From Macrocybe gigantea (taxonomy: Eukaryota; Basidiomycota; Agaricomycetes; Agaricales; Callistosporiaceae): a stretch of DNA of 64,000 bases. The stretch is from the NCBI GenBank assembly GCA_011319805.1, contig SJRY01000188.1, positions 1 to 64,000 of the forward strand. Direction: 5' to 3'. Under the pieces are notes generated by a model, which was given only the letters and a program-made list of their open reading frames with translations, made no database searches and was not told where the DNA came from. Of the stretch, positions 12,390 to 25,453 are shown in pieces. The translations under genes and the position numbers were made by a program. The number at the start of each line of letters is the position of its first letter. The first letter of the stretch is position 1.

Positions 12390-14656
12390 TCAAAGCTGAC
12401 GCGTCTTCTTGTCCACATCTCTCCAACTATTGACAAGAGTACGCCTGATGCTTGCCATTCCAGGCGATGGGCCATCCTTGGAATGAGGAACTTCGTACTT
12501 TCCTCCGTGTCGCACAATCTCTTCAGCGCTTCGTCGATCTGCCGGCGCGAAGGGTTGATTCCTGTTTTCGTGGGATTAGTGAATGACGCGACGGTGAGTT
12601 AGGAAACGATGCAATACCATGAGCTAAATATGAAGGTGCTGGGATCTGGGTTGGTGTATGTCGTGATCTCGTGCAGTTCTCTCTGAATAGAAAGGCAGAA
12701 CTCGTCAAGATCTGCAAACACAATGATGAGCTCGGTGTGTCACAAATGGTCCATCTCCACTGTACTCGCCTAAATCGTTCAGATCATAGTTGAAAGGATT
12801 TTCGCTAGATCGCATTGAGCAACTCAGCGAAGCGGATGATTATTGACAAGACGAGACTCACATTTCTTGACCGATCTCGAGGAAACCCAGCAATAGGAAA
12901 GACGCAAATGCCGTCCCTGGGATGGTGAAATAGCCAAAGGAGGCATATATTTGGAACTGCAGGGCCCTGGCGTGAGAGGGGCAGGCAAGAAGAACAGATG
13001 TTTCGCTCACAGGAAGGAAGAGAAGATACAACCAGAGCGACATCCTCAGATGAGCCTGATAGGCGAAAGGTAGAGGAGTATTCCGGATACGTTCTAGGTT
13101 CGACATCGTGTCCTGCATCACTGTGATGTTCCCCGTCATGCCGCTCGCCAAGGCGGGTGTCAACAATCCTTGCTGCATCAGGACTGTGAAACGGCGCATC
13201 AGCACCGAGTCTCTGGTATGTTCATCGAAAAAGACTCACAAGCCGTGTAGCTGAAACGGAGAGATTCATGGTTGGATCGAGGCCTAGCTTTACTGAATAG
13301 AATAATCACGCACTTGGAAAGAACGAGGGATATCTCGAGGGGGACGTTGCTCTCCACCCTATTAAGCTTCTTGAGTCTCCTACGCTCCTCATCCTCGCCT
13401 GCAGGCTTGGCCCTCCTCAGAATGAGACGGAAGAAAAACCTAAAGATCCTCAACAACGGAATGAAATCATAGATCGATGCTTTGGGCGGGTTCCTCGCGG
13501 GCCTGAGCGGACGATCGGACGAAACATCGGGAAGTACCTTCTCGGGATCGAAATTTCGTGGACGCATGCCTTGCCGGCCACCGGGTGTTGGGCTTCTAGC
13601 CCAGGAGCGGAACCAACTGGCTTCCGACTTTGCGTCATCCCCTGGTGTCTCGGCGCCATGTTGTGGGTGGTCGTGGCCTCGGGAAGCGAATTGGTGCGCA
13701 TGGGATGGTGAGTGCTCGTGTCCGTCGCAGAACGCACGTTGCGCCTGATATGAGGATCGTGGACGTGGAGCTCGTCGGAGGCGCTCCATAGCGGCAGCAT
13801 GTCTTCTTCGTTGTGAGCCTCGCCTGGAAGATTGGCATAGCGGGGAAGGAAGCAGATGAGAGGGTAGAGGTCCTGGTAGTAGACTCCAGGTTCGCCTCGA
13901 AGGAAGTGCTATTGCGGGTTCAGCTAGTGAGCTTGGGCGAATACATATGAACAACCAGCAGTACCTTGACGGAGACGAGAATGCTTGAACCTTAGTGAAT
14001 GAATCCATATCGTGAGCATGGAACCGAACAGACGTTGTGATTATACAGAAGCAACCGCACCAGATTGATCATGCTCTTTTTCTCAATGATATGGCGAAGC
14101 ACCATCGTATCCTTGTCAAATTGCTTGGCGTCTTTGGAATTCGGACGCTCAACAGCGACATGGATCCATATCTTGATGGAAAGGGGAAGAATTAAGATCA
14201 AGAAGAAGTCAGATTAGGAAATCTTCATACCATTTGTGCGAGGTTTCTCGACGCTACCATGATGTTTGTCCACATCTTCCTCCCATCCTGATATCTGTTG
14301 CAACATAGCATCTCAGTGCCAGCCTCGGGAGATACCAAACGTGATCTCGAACACACCTTTCGTACGCCGAGGAGGTTCTGAAGGAAATGACCAAACCCAA
14401 TACCGTACCGAGCACGGTCAGCAATGCATTCGAAAGAACGAGCTTATGTGGGGTCAGTTTCGACACCAAAGAGACCACTGCACGACAGAAATTGCCAGCG
14501 TTAGGAGGCCAAGTGCAAGTCTGGTCGTTGAGAGGAGAACTCACTCATCGCAATCAGTGTGAAGAAGAGCACCTCTGGCCAAATGTCGTTGATGACGGTT
14601 GCGTTGAACCGTTTTAGGGTCCATCGTCCATGAAAAAGCGGATTGTGTGCAACCAT
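12390..14656 (-). CDS. Bestrophin-like anion channel, copy 2 (apparent frameshift)
   Basis: Tandem paralogue of copy 1 with the same exon layout. It starts MVAHNPLFHGRWTLKRF and shows FRTSSAYER/YQDGRKMW, IEKKSMINL, HFLRGEPGVYY, ICFLPRYA, ESNVPLEI, LERIRNTPLPFAYQAHL and the C-terminal NPFNYDLNDL and WRDVDKKTRQL; stop TGA at 12390. It shares the 11-nt microexon (13240–13250). Two anomalies were found. The exon at about 13956–13981 is one base shorter than in copy 1 and keeps frame only with a shifted acceptor. In the polar loop near 13660–13700 the frame jumps by one base between RTNSLPEA and ETPGDDAKS. As written, the protein would end before the last membrane segments. One intron near 12760 uses a GC donor (GCGAGT). 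Either a decaying copy or a consensus error. Confidence 0.7.
13240..13250 (-). other. 11-nt microexon of bestrophin-like gene 2
   Basis: The minus-strand sequence CTACACGGCTT lies between acceptor CGTTTCAG and donor GTGAGTC. It bridges VLS and FLMQQG (read as VLSNYTAFLMQQ). It aligns with the microexon of copy 1 in length, phase and encoded residues. Confidence 0.8.
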
Positions 14657-15852
14657 GGTTCACTATTCCCCAACCGTGACGGTCTGGAACGCAAAATGCA
14701 GCACTGAAGCTTCGGGCCTTTGCTTCGCAATGGAGCCCAGTCGTTCTTTTCGCGGTTTGGAAGAGGCGACGACGCTCTCTGCTGTCCTCGGGCCTTTGTA
14801 AAGTGGAATTATCGATAAAGGAGAGTTTGAGAATAAAAGAAGGCAGGACTTTTTACATCCCCGTTTTTATTCTTGGCACATGTTTTACTCCATCAGGGAC
14901 TCGGAGGTGCATAAGGGCAAAACAAAACGTTGGAAACGGGGTTGTTACCGATGGCTGGTCGCTGACAACCAAAGAACATCATACACTCTGATCGCCTCGC
15001 ACAGCAGCTTGAACAAATTGCAAAAACTCTGGTTTCTTGAATTGCATAACCGGGATGCCAAGGCAGTCTCGTTCCCCCGCCGACCAGCGTTTTGAAGAGC
15101 GTCGAGCCCCTCTGGCCAGTTTGGCTTGGCAGAGCGCTTACACTCAGGGTGGCTTCCTGGGTCCATCTCGTGTGAACATGGTGGGATGAAATCGCCGACC
15201 AATTGATTCCTGGATTCAATCAATGACAAGACAAGACCGCTGCTCTGCAAGCCGCGTGCCCGTTCTGAAACCTTCATCATACGCACGACCTTTCAGATCT
15301 CACAATTGATCGACCGATGTTAATAGGCGCCAGGAGTCTCGCCGATCCCTTTGCTCTCGATCTCGAAGACATTCTGAAGTGCGATGAAGAACCAATGAAG
15401 AACGGAACAAAGTTCCTTGGTCCCATCCTACGCACCGAATCATAGAGACAGCGCCGCGCCCTGCATCATATTGCCTGAACGCTTAGAACAAAAATCACTC
15501 ATCCAACCATCAGCGTCCTGTCAACGCAGACCATGATGAACTAGCCCACTGCCAGGAGCTTCTTCGATTCGTCGTCGCGATCACCTCGTGTCTTTTGAAC
15601 ACTGTATAACACAGCGGCACGCTGCAGTTTCCCCTGACAAGCCAGTAGAACATCCCAGAACAACATTGGGCACAACGCACTCTCACGAGAGAAATATTCA
15701 AATTATTACGCTACCTCTTTTATGAGACCTATCGTACATCCCTATCCATATCTCTTCAATAGTTCTGAACGATAGAGAGAAAAAAAGCCGAAGAGGAGAG
15801 ACGGTGAAGAAATTATAAGTCATACAAATAGCCACATCCCATTCGCTCCATT
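14657..15852. other. Intergenic, no gene seen
   Basis: Upstream of bestrophin-like gene 2 and downstream of fimbrin. Overlapping minus-strand frames at 14893–15286 (108 and 113 codons) have no recognisable motif and no supporting splice structure. Confidence 0.5.
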
Positions 15853-18287
15853 TTATAGTGTCTGAGCCACGCTCATCAGGCTACCGACGAACGTCAAGAG
15901 CTTTGCAATGGAGGACATCCCTGTGAGTGCTTGTTTGCGACTTGGAAAAAAAGAAACGACGTACGAGACGTGGTCGAACATCAACAATATCTTCGGGAAC
16001 CAAGAAGATTAAAGCATTCATTTTACGAGCGATCGAAATGGCCAATTTGGCTTGAAAAAAAATGACGATCAGCGAGTTGCTCGCATTTACTGTCACCCCA
16101 AATCAGGCTCACCATTCTGCCGCCTATCTTCATAATCTCCATCTTCACTGACAGGAATCACCAACAAGGGGTCCACGATGCCAGGCCGAATAGCGTCGAG
16201 GAGGTCCAGGAAGAACAGCCCGTCGTGATGGACGGGTCCTTGAAAGATCGTATCGTACGAACGTTGGGCTTCGCCTTCTGGGCTGTGGTGTTGGCCCATT
16301 TGAGCATCTCCGTGTCGGTGATCGGTCTGCCGCTCTTTGAAAGATTGGTCAGCGTCTTCACGATGTTCATACTGCAGGACATAACGACACGTCAACTTCC
16401 GGGCGAACAGAAGGGCGACTGAAAACACGAACCGCATTAGCTGCCACACCAGTCCGAGCACGAGTGTCTTGCTCCCATCGACAATGTCGGCGCCCTGAAT
16501 ACCGACCAAATGCATGCCATTCTGCTTCCCGAGATCGACGGCATAGTTGGTGTTCTCGACCGCCTTGAAGCGCGTAAGGGTGCTCTGGTTGGGCGTGACG
16601 CCAATATCCTGGCCCTCATCGTCCTCGCCCTGGATCGCCCACGTCGCGGCACCGGCGCCCTCCTTCGGCTTGGACACGCGACGCCAGATGACGCTGCCAG
16701 GCATGATCTTGTCGAACGCCTGCAGGATGATAAGCCCATCCTTGAGGTTCTCGAACAGGTTGAACACGACGGGTTCGACGCCGAGCGAGTTGAGCCACAG
16801 CGTGAACACGCGCGCCTCGCGCTCGCCCTCTGCGTCAAAGTCCTCTACCGCGCCATAGTCCTTAGCCTCCTGCTCGTCGAGCGGCTCGAGCCCGGGATGG
16901 TGTTGAAGAGGTTGGCGACAAAGGCGAGATTCAGACGAGGGTTTCCGGAGATGAGGGACGACGGTGTGAGGTACTTTCGGCAGCCGATTTTGTCTGCATT
17001 TTGCAACACCTGACGAGGTACAATGAAGATGGGCAGAGCCGCGCAGATCAAAAAGTATGTCTACCTGTTCAGCCCGGGTGCGCAGATCGGAAGTTTGGAG
17101 AGGACCAAGAGAACAAAAGTCAGGTTTGAGCTGATGCAATAGGACGGTGTAGTTTTCGCCGTCAGATACATCGCGACTGAAGTTGTTAACCCTGTCGAAA
17201 GTGACGTCATTCAGATTCAGGGCACCTTGTTACTTCGCTTTCAAGACACACCTCTTTTTCCAACCAGCGGCCTTGAGATGGTAATTAAACCAACGTAGAA
17301 GGATCTGGTCTGGTGTCAACCTGAGGAGATCCTCAATGGTCTCTCCCTCTTCGCAGAGTCTGTAGAGTTCAGGGTGAATTTTGATGTCCACCTGTGCGAG
17401 CAGACCTCTACGGATGATTTGCCAGATCAAGCCGAGGATGAGATGCTCGCGACCCTCTGCGATATCAGACGAGCCAATGTTTACGACGGAGCAGCCTATG
17501 GCCTTGGCGGACGTGATGACGATGTTATTGTTCTCGGTGATCTGGAAAGCATTGAGCGGTTTACGTGGCGCAGGCTTGTTAAGGACACGCATATCGATCG
17601 TGTCTGGGACGGAATCGTTGATGAGCTTGCAGAGAATAAGACCGTCTTTGCATTCGTCGAAGATTTGCATCGTCGTCGTCGGGATCGGAAAACGGTCTCC
17701 GATTGCAGGATCATTTTCGATAACCTTTTGAATTTCAGTGAAGACTCAGAAAAGGAAGGCTGGTTTGAGAGGAGGTGTCCGAACCAAGTTTATGTGATTT
17801 GTGAATTCCGTCCGTTCGTCCTCGTTTATCGTGTGGCTCACGTTGGCGTTGGAGCCTTTGAGAGTGACCTTCCCAGCCTTCGTCTGGATGCCTGACGACC
17901 GGCCTTGAGATCTTAGTTTGACGTTCAGCTGAAAAAAAAATAGATGAGCAGGTGCGGTTAAACCGATGTATAGTCAGGGACGCGCCTCGACCCAATCCTC
18001 CAGTTCTAGCTTGCCGCTCGCATCGACACTGACATGTTTCAGTGTTTCTCGCGCGAGATCGTATGACTGTCCTGTGGACTGTAGCGTATGCAGCACTGCT
18101 GACTTGTCAATACGACCAGGGGTATCCGTGTGTATGGCGCTAAAAATTCAGGACATGCGCTTCAATTACGACAATGATCCCAGTCACATTATATCGTGCA
18201 AAAGGCTCACTTGAATCGGTTGATGAGATCAAACATTTCCTCCCGAGTCACCTCTGGGTACTTCCTTTGCAGCTTCAGAGCCTCCAT
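15853..18287 (-). CDS. Fimbrin/plastin (Sac6-type actin-bundling protein)
   Basis: Actin-filament cross-linker of cortical patches and cables. The start [17 protein letters not shown] matches fungal fimbrin openings. An EF-hand-like N-terminal region follows, then tandem calponin-homology domains: [72 protein letters not shown], then [39 protein letters not shown] and a C-terminal [18 protein letters not shown]...[12 protein letters not shown]. Stop TAA at 15853–15855. One intron after LEDWVE appears to use a GC donor (GCGCGT). Near 16890 the frame slips by one base between FNTIPG and [10 protein letters not shown]. In a conserved gene with no paralogue in the window, that slip is more likely a consensus deletion than a real lesion. 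Confidence 0.9.
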
Positions 18288-20211
18288 TGCTTCGTTGAAT
18301 GAACGGGTGGGGGGCGATGGGGAGTGAGATGTGTCGTCGGGCTGTGAGGACTACGCCTTGAGATGGAGTTTCGGGGTTCGCCGGTCTGACCTGATAAGGC
18401 AGTGGCAGTGCTCGTCCATAGTCTTCCGTTCTCCCTGCCTTTATATTTTCCCTCGACGATCCCTCCGCAGCCCGGTATTCAGGTAGACGCTGTTGCGTTC
18501 CCGATACTCCGCTGCGTAATGCGCAGTGTTATGCTATTGCTAAGTCGCAAAAAGGAAGAAGCGCGGAGTCTCCGCGGCCGAATGCCTGCCCTGTACAAAG
18601 CACCCAGAATTGTTGTTCGATTATTCGGGATGGGATATGAAAAACGACTTGGCTTGCACTCGCCGACTGGGAGCTAAGTCAACTAACATCAACGTTTTTT
18701 GAGCCAGTTACAGTCAGACTGACAATGACTGGGCGCTCGAGCTGTGCGGGAAGGTGCCCACGCTGCGCATTTCTTGGCCGTTCAAGTTGGTCATTGCGAG
18801 AACGGGCCCTTCCGCTCCTCTATATCTCACTCTGAAGTGTCGTACCGTATGACCGATCCAACAATTCGACCAGGTATCGGCATGCATGACGGACGACATG
18901 CCCGTCTATTGCTTGTCTCCATCGTCGTTACATTTTTGCCATTCGTTGTTGGTGATCGGGGACCTCGGGTTTGAAGTTGGCTGTCTTCTGGCACTTGAGA
19001 TATTTTTCTTTCTATCGTGCATTCTTTAAGCTGTTTCGTTATAAGAGATCTGGACTCTGCTTTTTACTTTCAATCATGTATTCACCATCTAGAAGCGATT
19101 GAACCACTGATGAGTCTAATGACGGAAGTGCCGAGTAATCGGAGAAATCCGAACTCATTCCGTCACGCATGTGGTCGGATCGCCGGACGTTCCTCGACTA
19201 TCATAGAATACCTGTCAACACCGCCCGTCAACATCTTGCGATGTTTCCCGGAGACCATTTGTCTCAGATGGTTGCAAGATGCTAATCGTCATATTGAAGA
19301 TTTTCGACTTGGAATCATCATCTCACCGGATTGCTGGGTTAATGACTGGCCATCCCTGATGATCGAACATGAATGCGATATCATGCGCAATCAGGAAGAC
19401 TGGTGTGCTGTAGATGTCTTCTGTGATCGCGCTATGTTAGGGCGCCGACTATCGTCGCGCCTGGCTTTGTCAGTGGATCCGAGGAGGGCTTGGAGTAAGT
19501 GTAGCATATCCTCCCAAGTCCAACTTTGACTCGCATTGGTGAGGTTTCTTGTTTTTGGCATGTCAACAAAAGCGCTCATTTCGTGACAACTTGCGGGAAG
19601 TTGCATGCAGAATTTTTGAGTTTTGGATGGGAGTTCACAGGATCTGTGTGCTGATGATGGAAGACATCAAGAATCTTCTTGAATCCACCTGTCAACGTAC
19701 ATGGATACCATTATCATATTCGTGCCCGGGGCAAGATTACATCTCGGCATGACCGTCGTTTCTCAGGTCCTAACGCAGTGGCACGACGGAACACCGAGGC
19801 CAGAGCGCCCACCTCACCTTCTCCGTCACTCATAAACGAACTCTTCGTTTGCGACTTCACCAAAGATAACATCACGTTTGCAATTTCGATCAGACCTGCT
19901 ACCGACGTGTCAGGAGCAGGCTAAGATTAGCGTATTATCAATTCTCCTCTAGCGTCTATCAGCTTCTCTGAAAAATCCCAGAGCAACGCGTGGGTATATG
20001 CCATCCGTTCTTCCCAAATCTAGAACTCTGCTCACCCGACGGCCAACAGTCCGTCACATGGAAGATACATACGTGCCTGCAGAGAACAGCCCACACGAAG
20101 TCGAAAATCTGTCCGTCCGGACTTCACGCTCAAACCCGTCATGCATCACCAGGCTACTTATAGATCCCACAAGTTTGCTTCCTGTTCTCTTTCCCTCGCT
20201 CTCAACAGAAC
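18288..20211. other. Intergenic between fimbrin and NRPS-like gene
   Basis: About 1.9 kb forming the shared 5' region of two divergent genes. The longest frame is 170 codons (19017–19529, plus), which I do not recognise. It has no paralogue here and no clear introns, so it is not called. No repeats or tRNA were noticed. Confidence 0.5.
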
Positions 20212-23200
20212 ATGGACTTCTTGCTGACGCCTTCGCGAAAAGTGCACGGTTTACAACCGGGCACGAAGTACCAGGCCCCGCCTATGGACGGGTCCCTAAC
20301 CCTTCCCGAAATCTATGACTTTCACTACGAACACAATCCAGACCACCCTGTTTTCGTGTATCCAAATGGCTCAGGAGGAACGACAACGATAACGTACTCG
20401 CAGTTGGTCCCAGCTGCACATGAAGCAGCGCGTTTCCTGGCGAAGGCAGTTGGTCTCGATTTGAATGCCGAACCATCCACGTACCCTGTCGTTGGAGTGC
20501 TGGCTGCCAGCGGTGCGCCTCTATGTACCTTTTCGAGTCTTTCTGAGGTTAACTTTCCGGCGATGGCTAGACACCGTCACCTTCTTCACGACCATCCTTG
20601 GTGCCATGCGCGCGGGAATTCCCTTGTTTCTCATTTCTTACCGCAATTCTCCCGTCGCCGTCGCTCACCTCTTGCACAATGTTGGCATCAGGCATTGCTT
20701 CGTGAGCTCCGACGCTCCGACGCAAAGGCTCGCCAATGATGGGCTGCAGGAGCTGGAGAAGGACGGTCGTCACTTACCCGAGTACTTGTCCATGCCGATA
20801 TTCGAGGATATCTATCTAAACAGCAAGCCTTTTACCCGGATTCCCCCGAAGAAGCTGGACTATTCTTCGCCGGCGGTCATAATACACTCTTCAGGTTCTC
20901 CATAATCTGCATCTTCTGTTACTGAGCTAATGTCGTTTAGGTACATCCTCCTTCCCAAAGCCAATTCCATGGAGTGTGCGGACTTTCCTTCAGGCAGCTA
21001 TGGCACCTCGTAGGCTATTTCCTGTGCTATCTTCCCTCCTGGACGTCTAAGGACCGACTCTGGGTAGTTTTGGGTAGTCAGGACCTCTGCGGTGAAGTCT
21101 TCGGATATCAATCCATCGCCATGTTCCACGCAATCGGTGTCATCGTTCCAGCGTTTATGGTAAGAACACAATCATTCTTTGACAGTTGTTCTCCCCGCAG
21201 AACTCTCTCAAAAATTCTTACTTTTCTACTGCTTCTGCATAGGCTGCCACAGGTCTGGTCATGGGGACGTTCCCGCCCGCTTCGCCTGCCGTGATTCCTA
21301 CCCCTGATGCGGTATTCAAAGGCATTGTCGAGACTAAAGCGACCTACGCATTTGTCGTGCCAAGCTTCATCGAGGTCTTTCTCTCTCTACATGTGAAACT
21401 TTATTTCACTGATTAATGGGGTTTAATAGATGTGGGCTCAGGATCCAGCTAAAGTCAAAGTTCTCGCGAAGCTAAAAGGCTTGGTAAGTCTGGGTAATGC
21501 GAACGTGCGCGATAATCTCGTTCTCACTGCTATCAATCTCTCAGCTATATTCGTGAGATGCAGTCACCCGCATGTTTCTTGGTATCAATTGATCAATCTG
21601 TCTTCAACAGGGGTGCACCTATGAATAAGGTTGCTGGTGACTATTTGGCATCAAAGGGTGTGGAATTGGTTAACATCTATGGAATGTGCGTTCCTTTTCT
21701 TATCATTGGCAGTTATTATGGCAAAGGTCAAGACTATTCGTGTAGGAGTGAAGTGGCACTAATCGCAAAATTTGTTGGAGGTGAAACAACCATCTGTCAG
21801 TGACGACGAAACTGGTGCTTAACGGAATTTAGATCCTATGGGTAAGGACTGGGAGTACTTTGAGATCAACCCTCACTGTGCGGCGGAGACCGTTCCCAAC
21901 GAGGATGGAAGTTTTGAGACGTTCATTGTCGTAAGTTTCATGAGTACGTACGAGCTGATTCAGACTTTAAATGAACCGTGCGTGTTAGGACAAACCGACG
22001 CAATCGCTTCCCGTAGCTAACGCCATGCTCAACAATATGCGGGCATATGCCACTGGGGATCTCCTTCTGCAACACCCCACGAGGCCCACGTTCTGGAAGA
22101 TCCTGGGGCGGAGTGACGAACAGGTGCGGTTGACGTGCCCTATCAAATTGACAACACGACACAGCCATGCTGATGACGTCCGTGCGCACAGATTATGTTG
22201 TCGACTGGAGAGAAGGTAAGCCAAGTATTGGATGCTCACTTGTTCGTTTGAATGTGTGGGCTGACCCTTTTCTTTCTTCCGGTTGTCACGATGGGCAGAC
22301 GAACCCGGCTCCGTTGGGTGAGTCTTGAGCCAGCTTGTTTTGGGCGAAAGCGAAGTGGTCTGATGTGGAGCTTTAACGCAGAGGGCATACTTCGGACGCA
22401 CCCTTACGTCGCTGCGGCAGTCATGTTTGGGCGTGGCCGATTCCAGAACGGCGTTCTGATCGAATTGAAGCCTGAATACGCTTTCGACCCGAAGGATACG
22501 ACGAAGCTTGCCCAATTCAAAGATGCAATATGGTGAGTGGCAGGTGGTTGGGCGTTCTATGTTCTTTTCTCTTACGTTTACATCAGGCCGAAGATCGAAG
22601 AGCTTAATGAATATGCTCCAAGCCACTCTCGGCTCTTTAAGGAGGTAATTCAATCCCAAGATTCCGTTTACAGGATGTTGAAGATGCTGTTCAGATGATT
22701 CTGGTTGCAAGCCCACACAAACCCTTTACGTATTCGGCGAAAAGAGCTCCGAAAAGAAACATTATTTTGCAAGAATACGAGTTCGAAATTGAAGAATTGT
22801 ATGCTTTGGTGGAAGAACAGCTTGACCTCACACCACCTGCAGATTGGACATACGCCAACTCGCTCACCTTTGCACGAGCCGCCGTCAGCAGTGTTTTGAG
22901 GCGAAACATCCCTGATGATCAGGACATCTTCGAATTTGGCTGTGACAGGTCTGCACCTGTGATGTTTATGACTTTCTGACATGCTGATGTTTGCATGACC
23001 TAGTCTTCAAGCCACATGGATACGTCGTACGATCACCCAAGCGTTGCGCAAATCCGTTGGAGAGTCTGCCGCGGATTTGCCCTTTGGCTTTGTCTACGAA
23101 CATCCGTCTATATCGGCCTTGGCAAAGTTTGCGGTTGGAACGGCAGATCCGACCTGTCGATCGTCGAATCGCTCTCGTGCAGCAGAGCTGGAGAGCCTCG

Positions 23201-24641
23201 TTCGAAGGTACACGTCGTCTTTTCCCGTGCACACGCCATCGGAGTCTCTTCCCGGCGCGGAAGGCGAAGTGGTGCTTGTGACGGGCACGACCGGTTCGTT
23301 GGGATCTGCAGTGCTGGCCGAGTTGCACGGGATGCCGTCCGTGCGGCACGTGTATGCCTTGAATCGACGCAGCTCAAAGCGCGGTTTGCTTGCGCGGCAG
23401 GAAGGGGCTCTGACCCTGCGAGGCTACGATAAACGGATCGCGTCTTCGCCAAAGGTGACGTTGGTCGAAGGAAGCCTCGCGCGTTCTGGACTTGGAACTG
23501 GGAACCGAAGCTCGAGCATGAGGTTCGCGTGTACTGCTGCATACAAGGATGATTATGCTCATGTACGTCTAGATTGCGGCCTCGCTGACGCACATCGTTC
23601 ATGTTGGTAAGACGAGTTCTTGCTCAACGTCGCGCGTCGTCTGACATGGGAATTCAGCGTGGCGTGTCGATTTCAACTTGAACGTTGCGTCATTCGAGAA
23701 CAACATCGGAGGCGTTCGTGCGCTCGTGGACCTGGCGCTTTCATCTCCGCGTTCCAAGCCTCCTCGTCTGGTCTTTGTCAGTTCTATAGGGATATTCCGC
23801 AGTGCGTAAACGCTCTCATCTGCAATTAGTCTTGTTAAAAAAAAAAACGCATCAGACATGAAAGCAGAGTCACCGGTGCCGGAAACGCCGATCGAGGATG
23901 CAGAGGTGCCAGCAGGTCAGGGGTACGCGGAATCAAAATGGGTGTCGGAGCAGATCCTTTACGCTGCCGCGAGGGAGACGCCGATCGAGCCTGTTGTGGT
24001 TCGGGTGGGCCAGATCAGCGGAGGGATCAAGGGTGCGTGGAACACGTCCGATTGGGTGCCGACGATCGTCAAGTCGAGCGTGGCGCTTGGATGTCTCCCG
24101 GTCATGGAAGGAGTGCGTGTTGCGAGTTCCATTTCGCTTGTCTGAGCCTTGTTGATTAACCGTTCTGCCCTTCCAGGCGGATGATTGCAGCTGGGTGAAC
24201 CTGGATCTCGCAGGCAAGATACTGGCCGAACTGCGGCGTTCGTCGAGCCGGACGGTGCATCTGGTGCACCCGCGCCCTGCGCGCTGGGCGGACCTCGTCA
24301 AAGTCGTGTCGCGGGAGCTGGACGACCTTCCTGTCGTGCCGTACGCGGAGTGGGTCGGTCTGCTCGAGGCTGAGGCGGAGAGGGCGAACGCGGGGTCTGG
24401 GATGTGGAGAGACAACCCTGCGCTGCTTTTGCTGGACTTTTTCCAGGGTGCGCTGCGATCGTCGCCGTCGTCAGCGGGTGGATCGGCAGAGGCGAAGGAG
24501 ATCATGGGGACGGCAAAGCTGTCTGTCAAAAACGGGTTGAGAGAGTCGGAGACGTTTAGGGACGAGACCGTCATGAGGCGGCTCGGTGAGGAGGACGTGA
24601 AGCGGTGGATCGCGTTTTGGAGGGAGGTCGGGTTCCTTTGA
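20212..24641 (+). CDS. NRPS-like adenylation–carrier–reductase enzyme
   Basis: Multidomain enzyme: AMP-forming adenylation domain, 4'-phosphopantetheine carrier domain, then NAD(P)-dependent thioester reductase. Such enzymes activate a carboxylic acid, load it on the carrier and release it as aldehyde or alcohol. It starts MDFLLTPSRKVHGL. The A domain shows HSSGTSSFPKPIPW, FHAIG, GAPMNK, NIYGMSEV, YATGDLL and LGRSDEQIMLSTGEK. The carrier domain has IFEFGCDSLQATWIR, with the Ser for phosphopantetheine. The reductase has VLVTGTTGSLGSAVLAEL (nucleotide fold), SLTHIVH, LVFVSSIG and GYAESKWVSE (YxxxK). There is no condensation domain. The spliced length is roughly 1,050 residues from about 16 exons, including an 8-nt microexon at 21545–21552. 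One base seems missing near 23490–23511, just before LEHEIAASLTH. The substrate cannot be read from sequence alone. Confidence 0.88.
21545..21552 (+). other. 8-nt microexon of the NRPS-like gene
   Basis: CTATATTC sits between acceptor ATCTCTCAG and donor GTGAGA. The preceding exon ends in phase 0 (KGL) and the next begins G-GGT-GCA. Inclusion gives KGLLYSGAPMNKVAGDYL, the expected adenylation-domain segment; skipping it would break the frame. Confidence 0.75.
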
Positions 24642-25453
24642 GGTTCTGGCTGATGTTCGAATTCGAATACACCTTTTTTTTTTTTTGTTTGGCGTGAAAC
24701 GATTGTGCGTATGCAAGTAAGTGGCGTTCAAAGCCAACGCCGATTCATCTGATCTATAACCGATGTAGATGTTTGGAATGCCGGACCATCGGACTGCCGG
24801 GCTGTCGGACTGTCGGGATGTTTGGGGCTGTGTTCGACGGGACTGCGATGTGATGCTCCGCAAGGTAAGGTTACATGCATACAGCTAGTGGAACACAACG
24901 AATCATCGTTGTAGACAGCATTAATGCTAGCGCTAGCGCTGTGATGCTGGGAAGCTGGGAAGCTGGGAAGCTGAGGAGACAGGCCAGAGCATCCTAGACC
25001 CGTCTTGGTCGTGGCTTTTTTGCTTTCGGTTTCGAGTCGTTGCACGGCCGGTTCTTGCGTCCCGTTTCCACGAGCCGGTTCGGCACGGCACACCTTACTA
25101 CAAGAGCTGAAACACGTCCCTTGAAACGTCGAGCGTGTTGGGAAGTTTCTCTTTTTTTTTTTTTTTTTTTTGCGCTTCGGGTGAACATTTTGGATTCTAT
25201 ATACACACATGTATGCATTAAAAAAGTGGAAAAAAAAAAAAAGAACAGCACAACGAGAGAGAAAGAAGGTCCGTTACGTGAGTTAGATGGATGCGCGTGT
25301 CCTTGGGTGTAGTGTATCATATATCGTCATAATGTCCGTAAAAAAAGAAAAAAAAAAAAAACCAAGAAGACCAGCTACGAGACGAGACCGATCAGGAAAA
25401 AAAAAAGAGTTCCGAAAGTGAGAAAACAAAAAAAAAAGAGTATGCATATGGAA
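24642..25453. other. Intergenic with simple repeats
   Basis: Convergent 3' regions of the NRPS-like and DUF7137 genes. It holds a short tandem repeat (24946–24974) and many A/T homopolymer runs, including 20 T at 25152–25171 and A runs near 25230, 25340 and 25430. No coding frame is supported. Confidence 0.6.
24946..24974. repeat. GCTGGGAA tandem repeat
   Basis: Three and a half copies of the 8-bp unit GCTGGGAA, preceded by a CTAGCG doublet near 24927–24938. A simple low-copy tandem array with no coding role visible. Confidence 0.7.

Noticed and set aside
19017..19529. 170-codon open frame, plus strand
   Set aside because: No recognisable motif, no flanking exons and no paralogue in the window. 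Composition is not clearly coding, so chance cannot be excluded.
22000..22716. 243-codon minus-strand frame inside the NRPS-like gene
   Set aside because: It overlaps adenylation-domain exons with clear motifs on the plus strand and has no family signal itself.
24780..24820. GGACT/GTCGG repeats near 24785–24815 as a structured RNA
   Set aside because: They are imperfect short repeats with no convincing stem and no neighbouring RNA gene signals.
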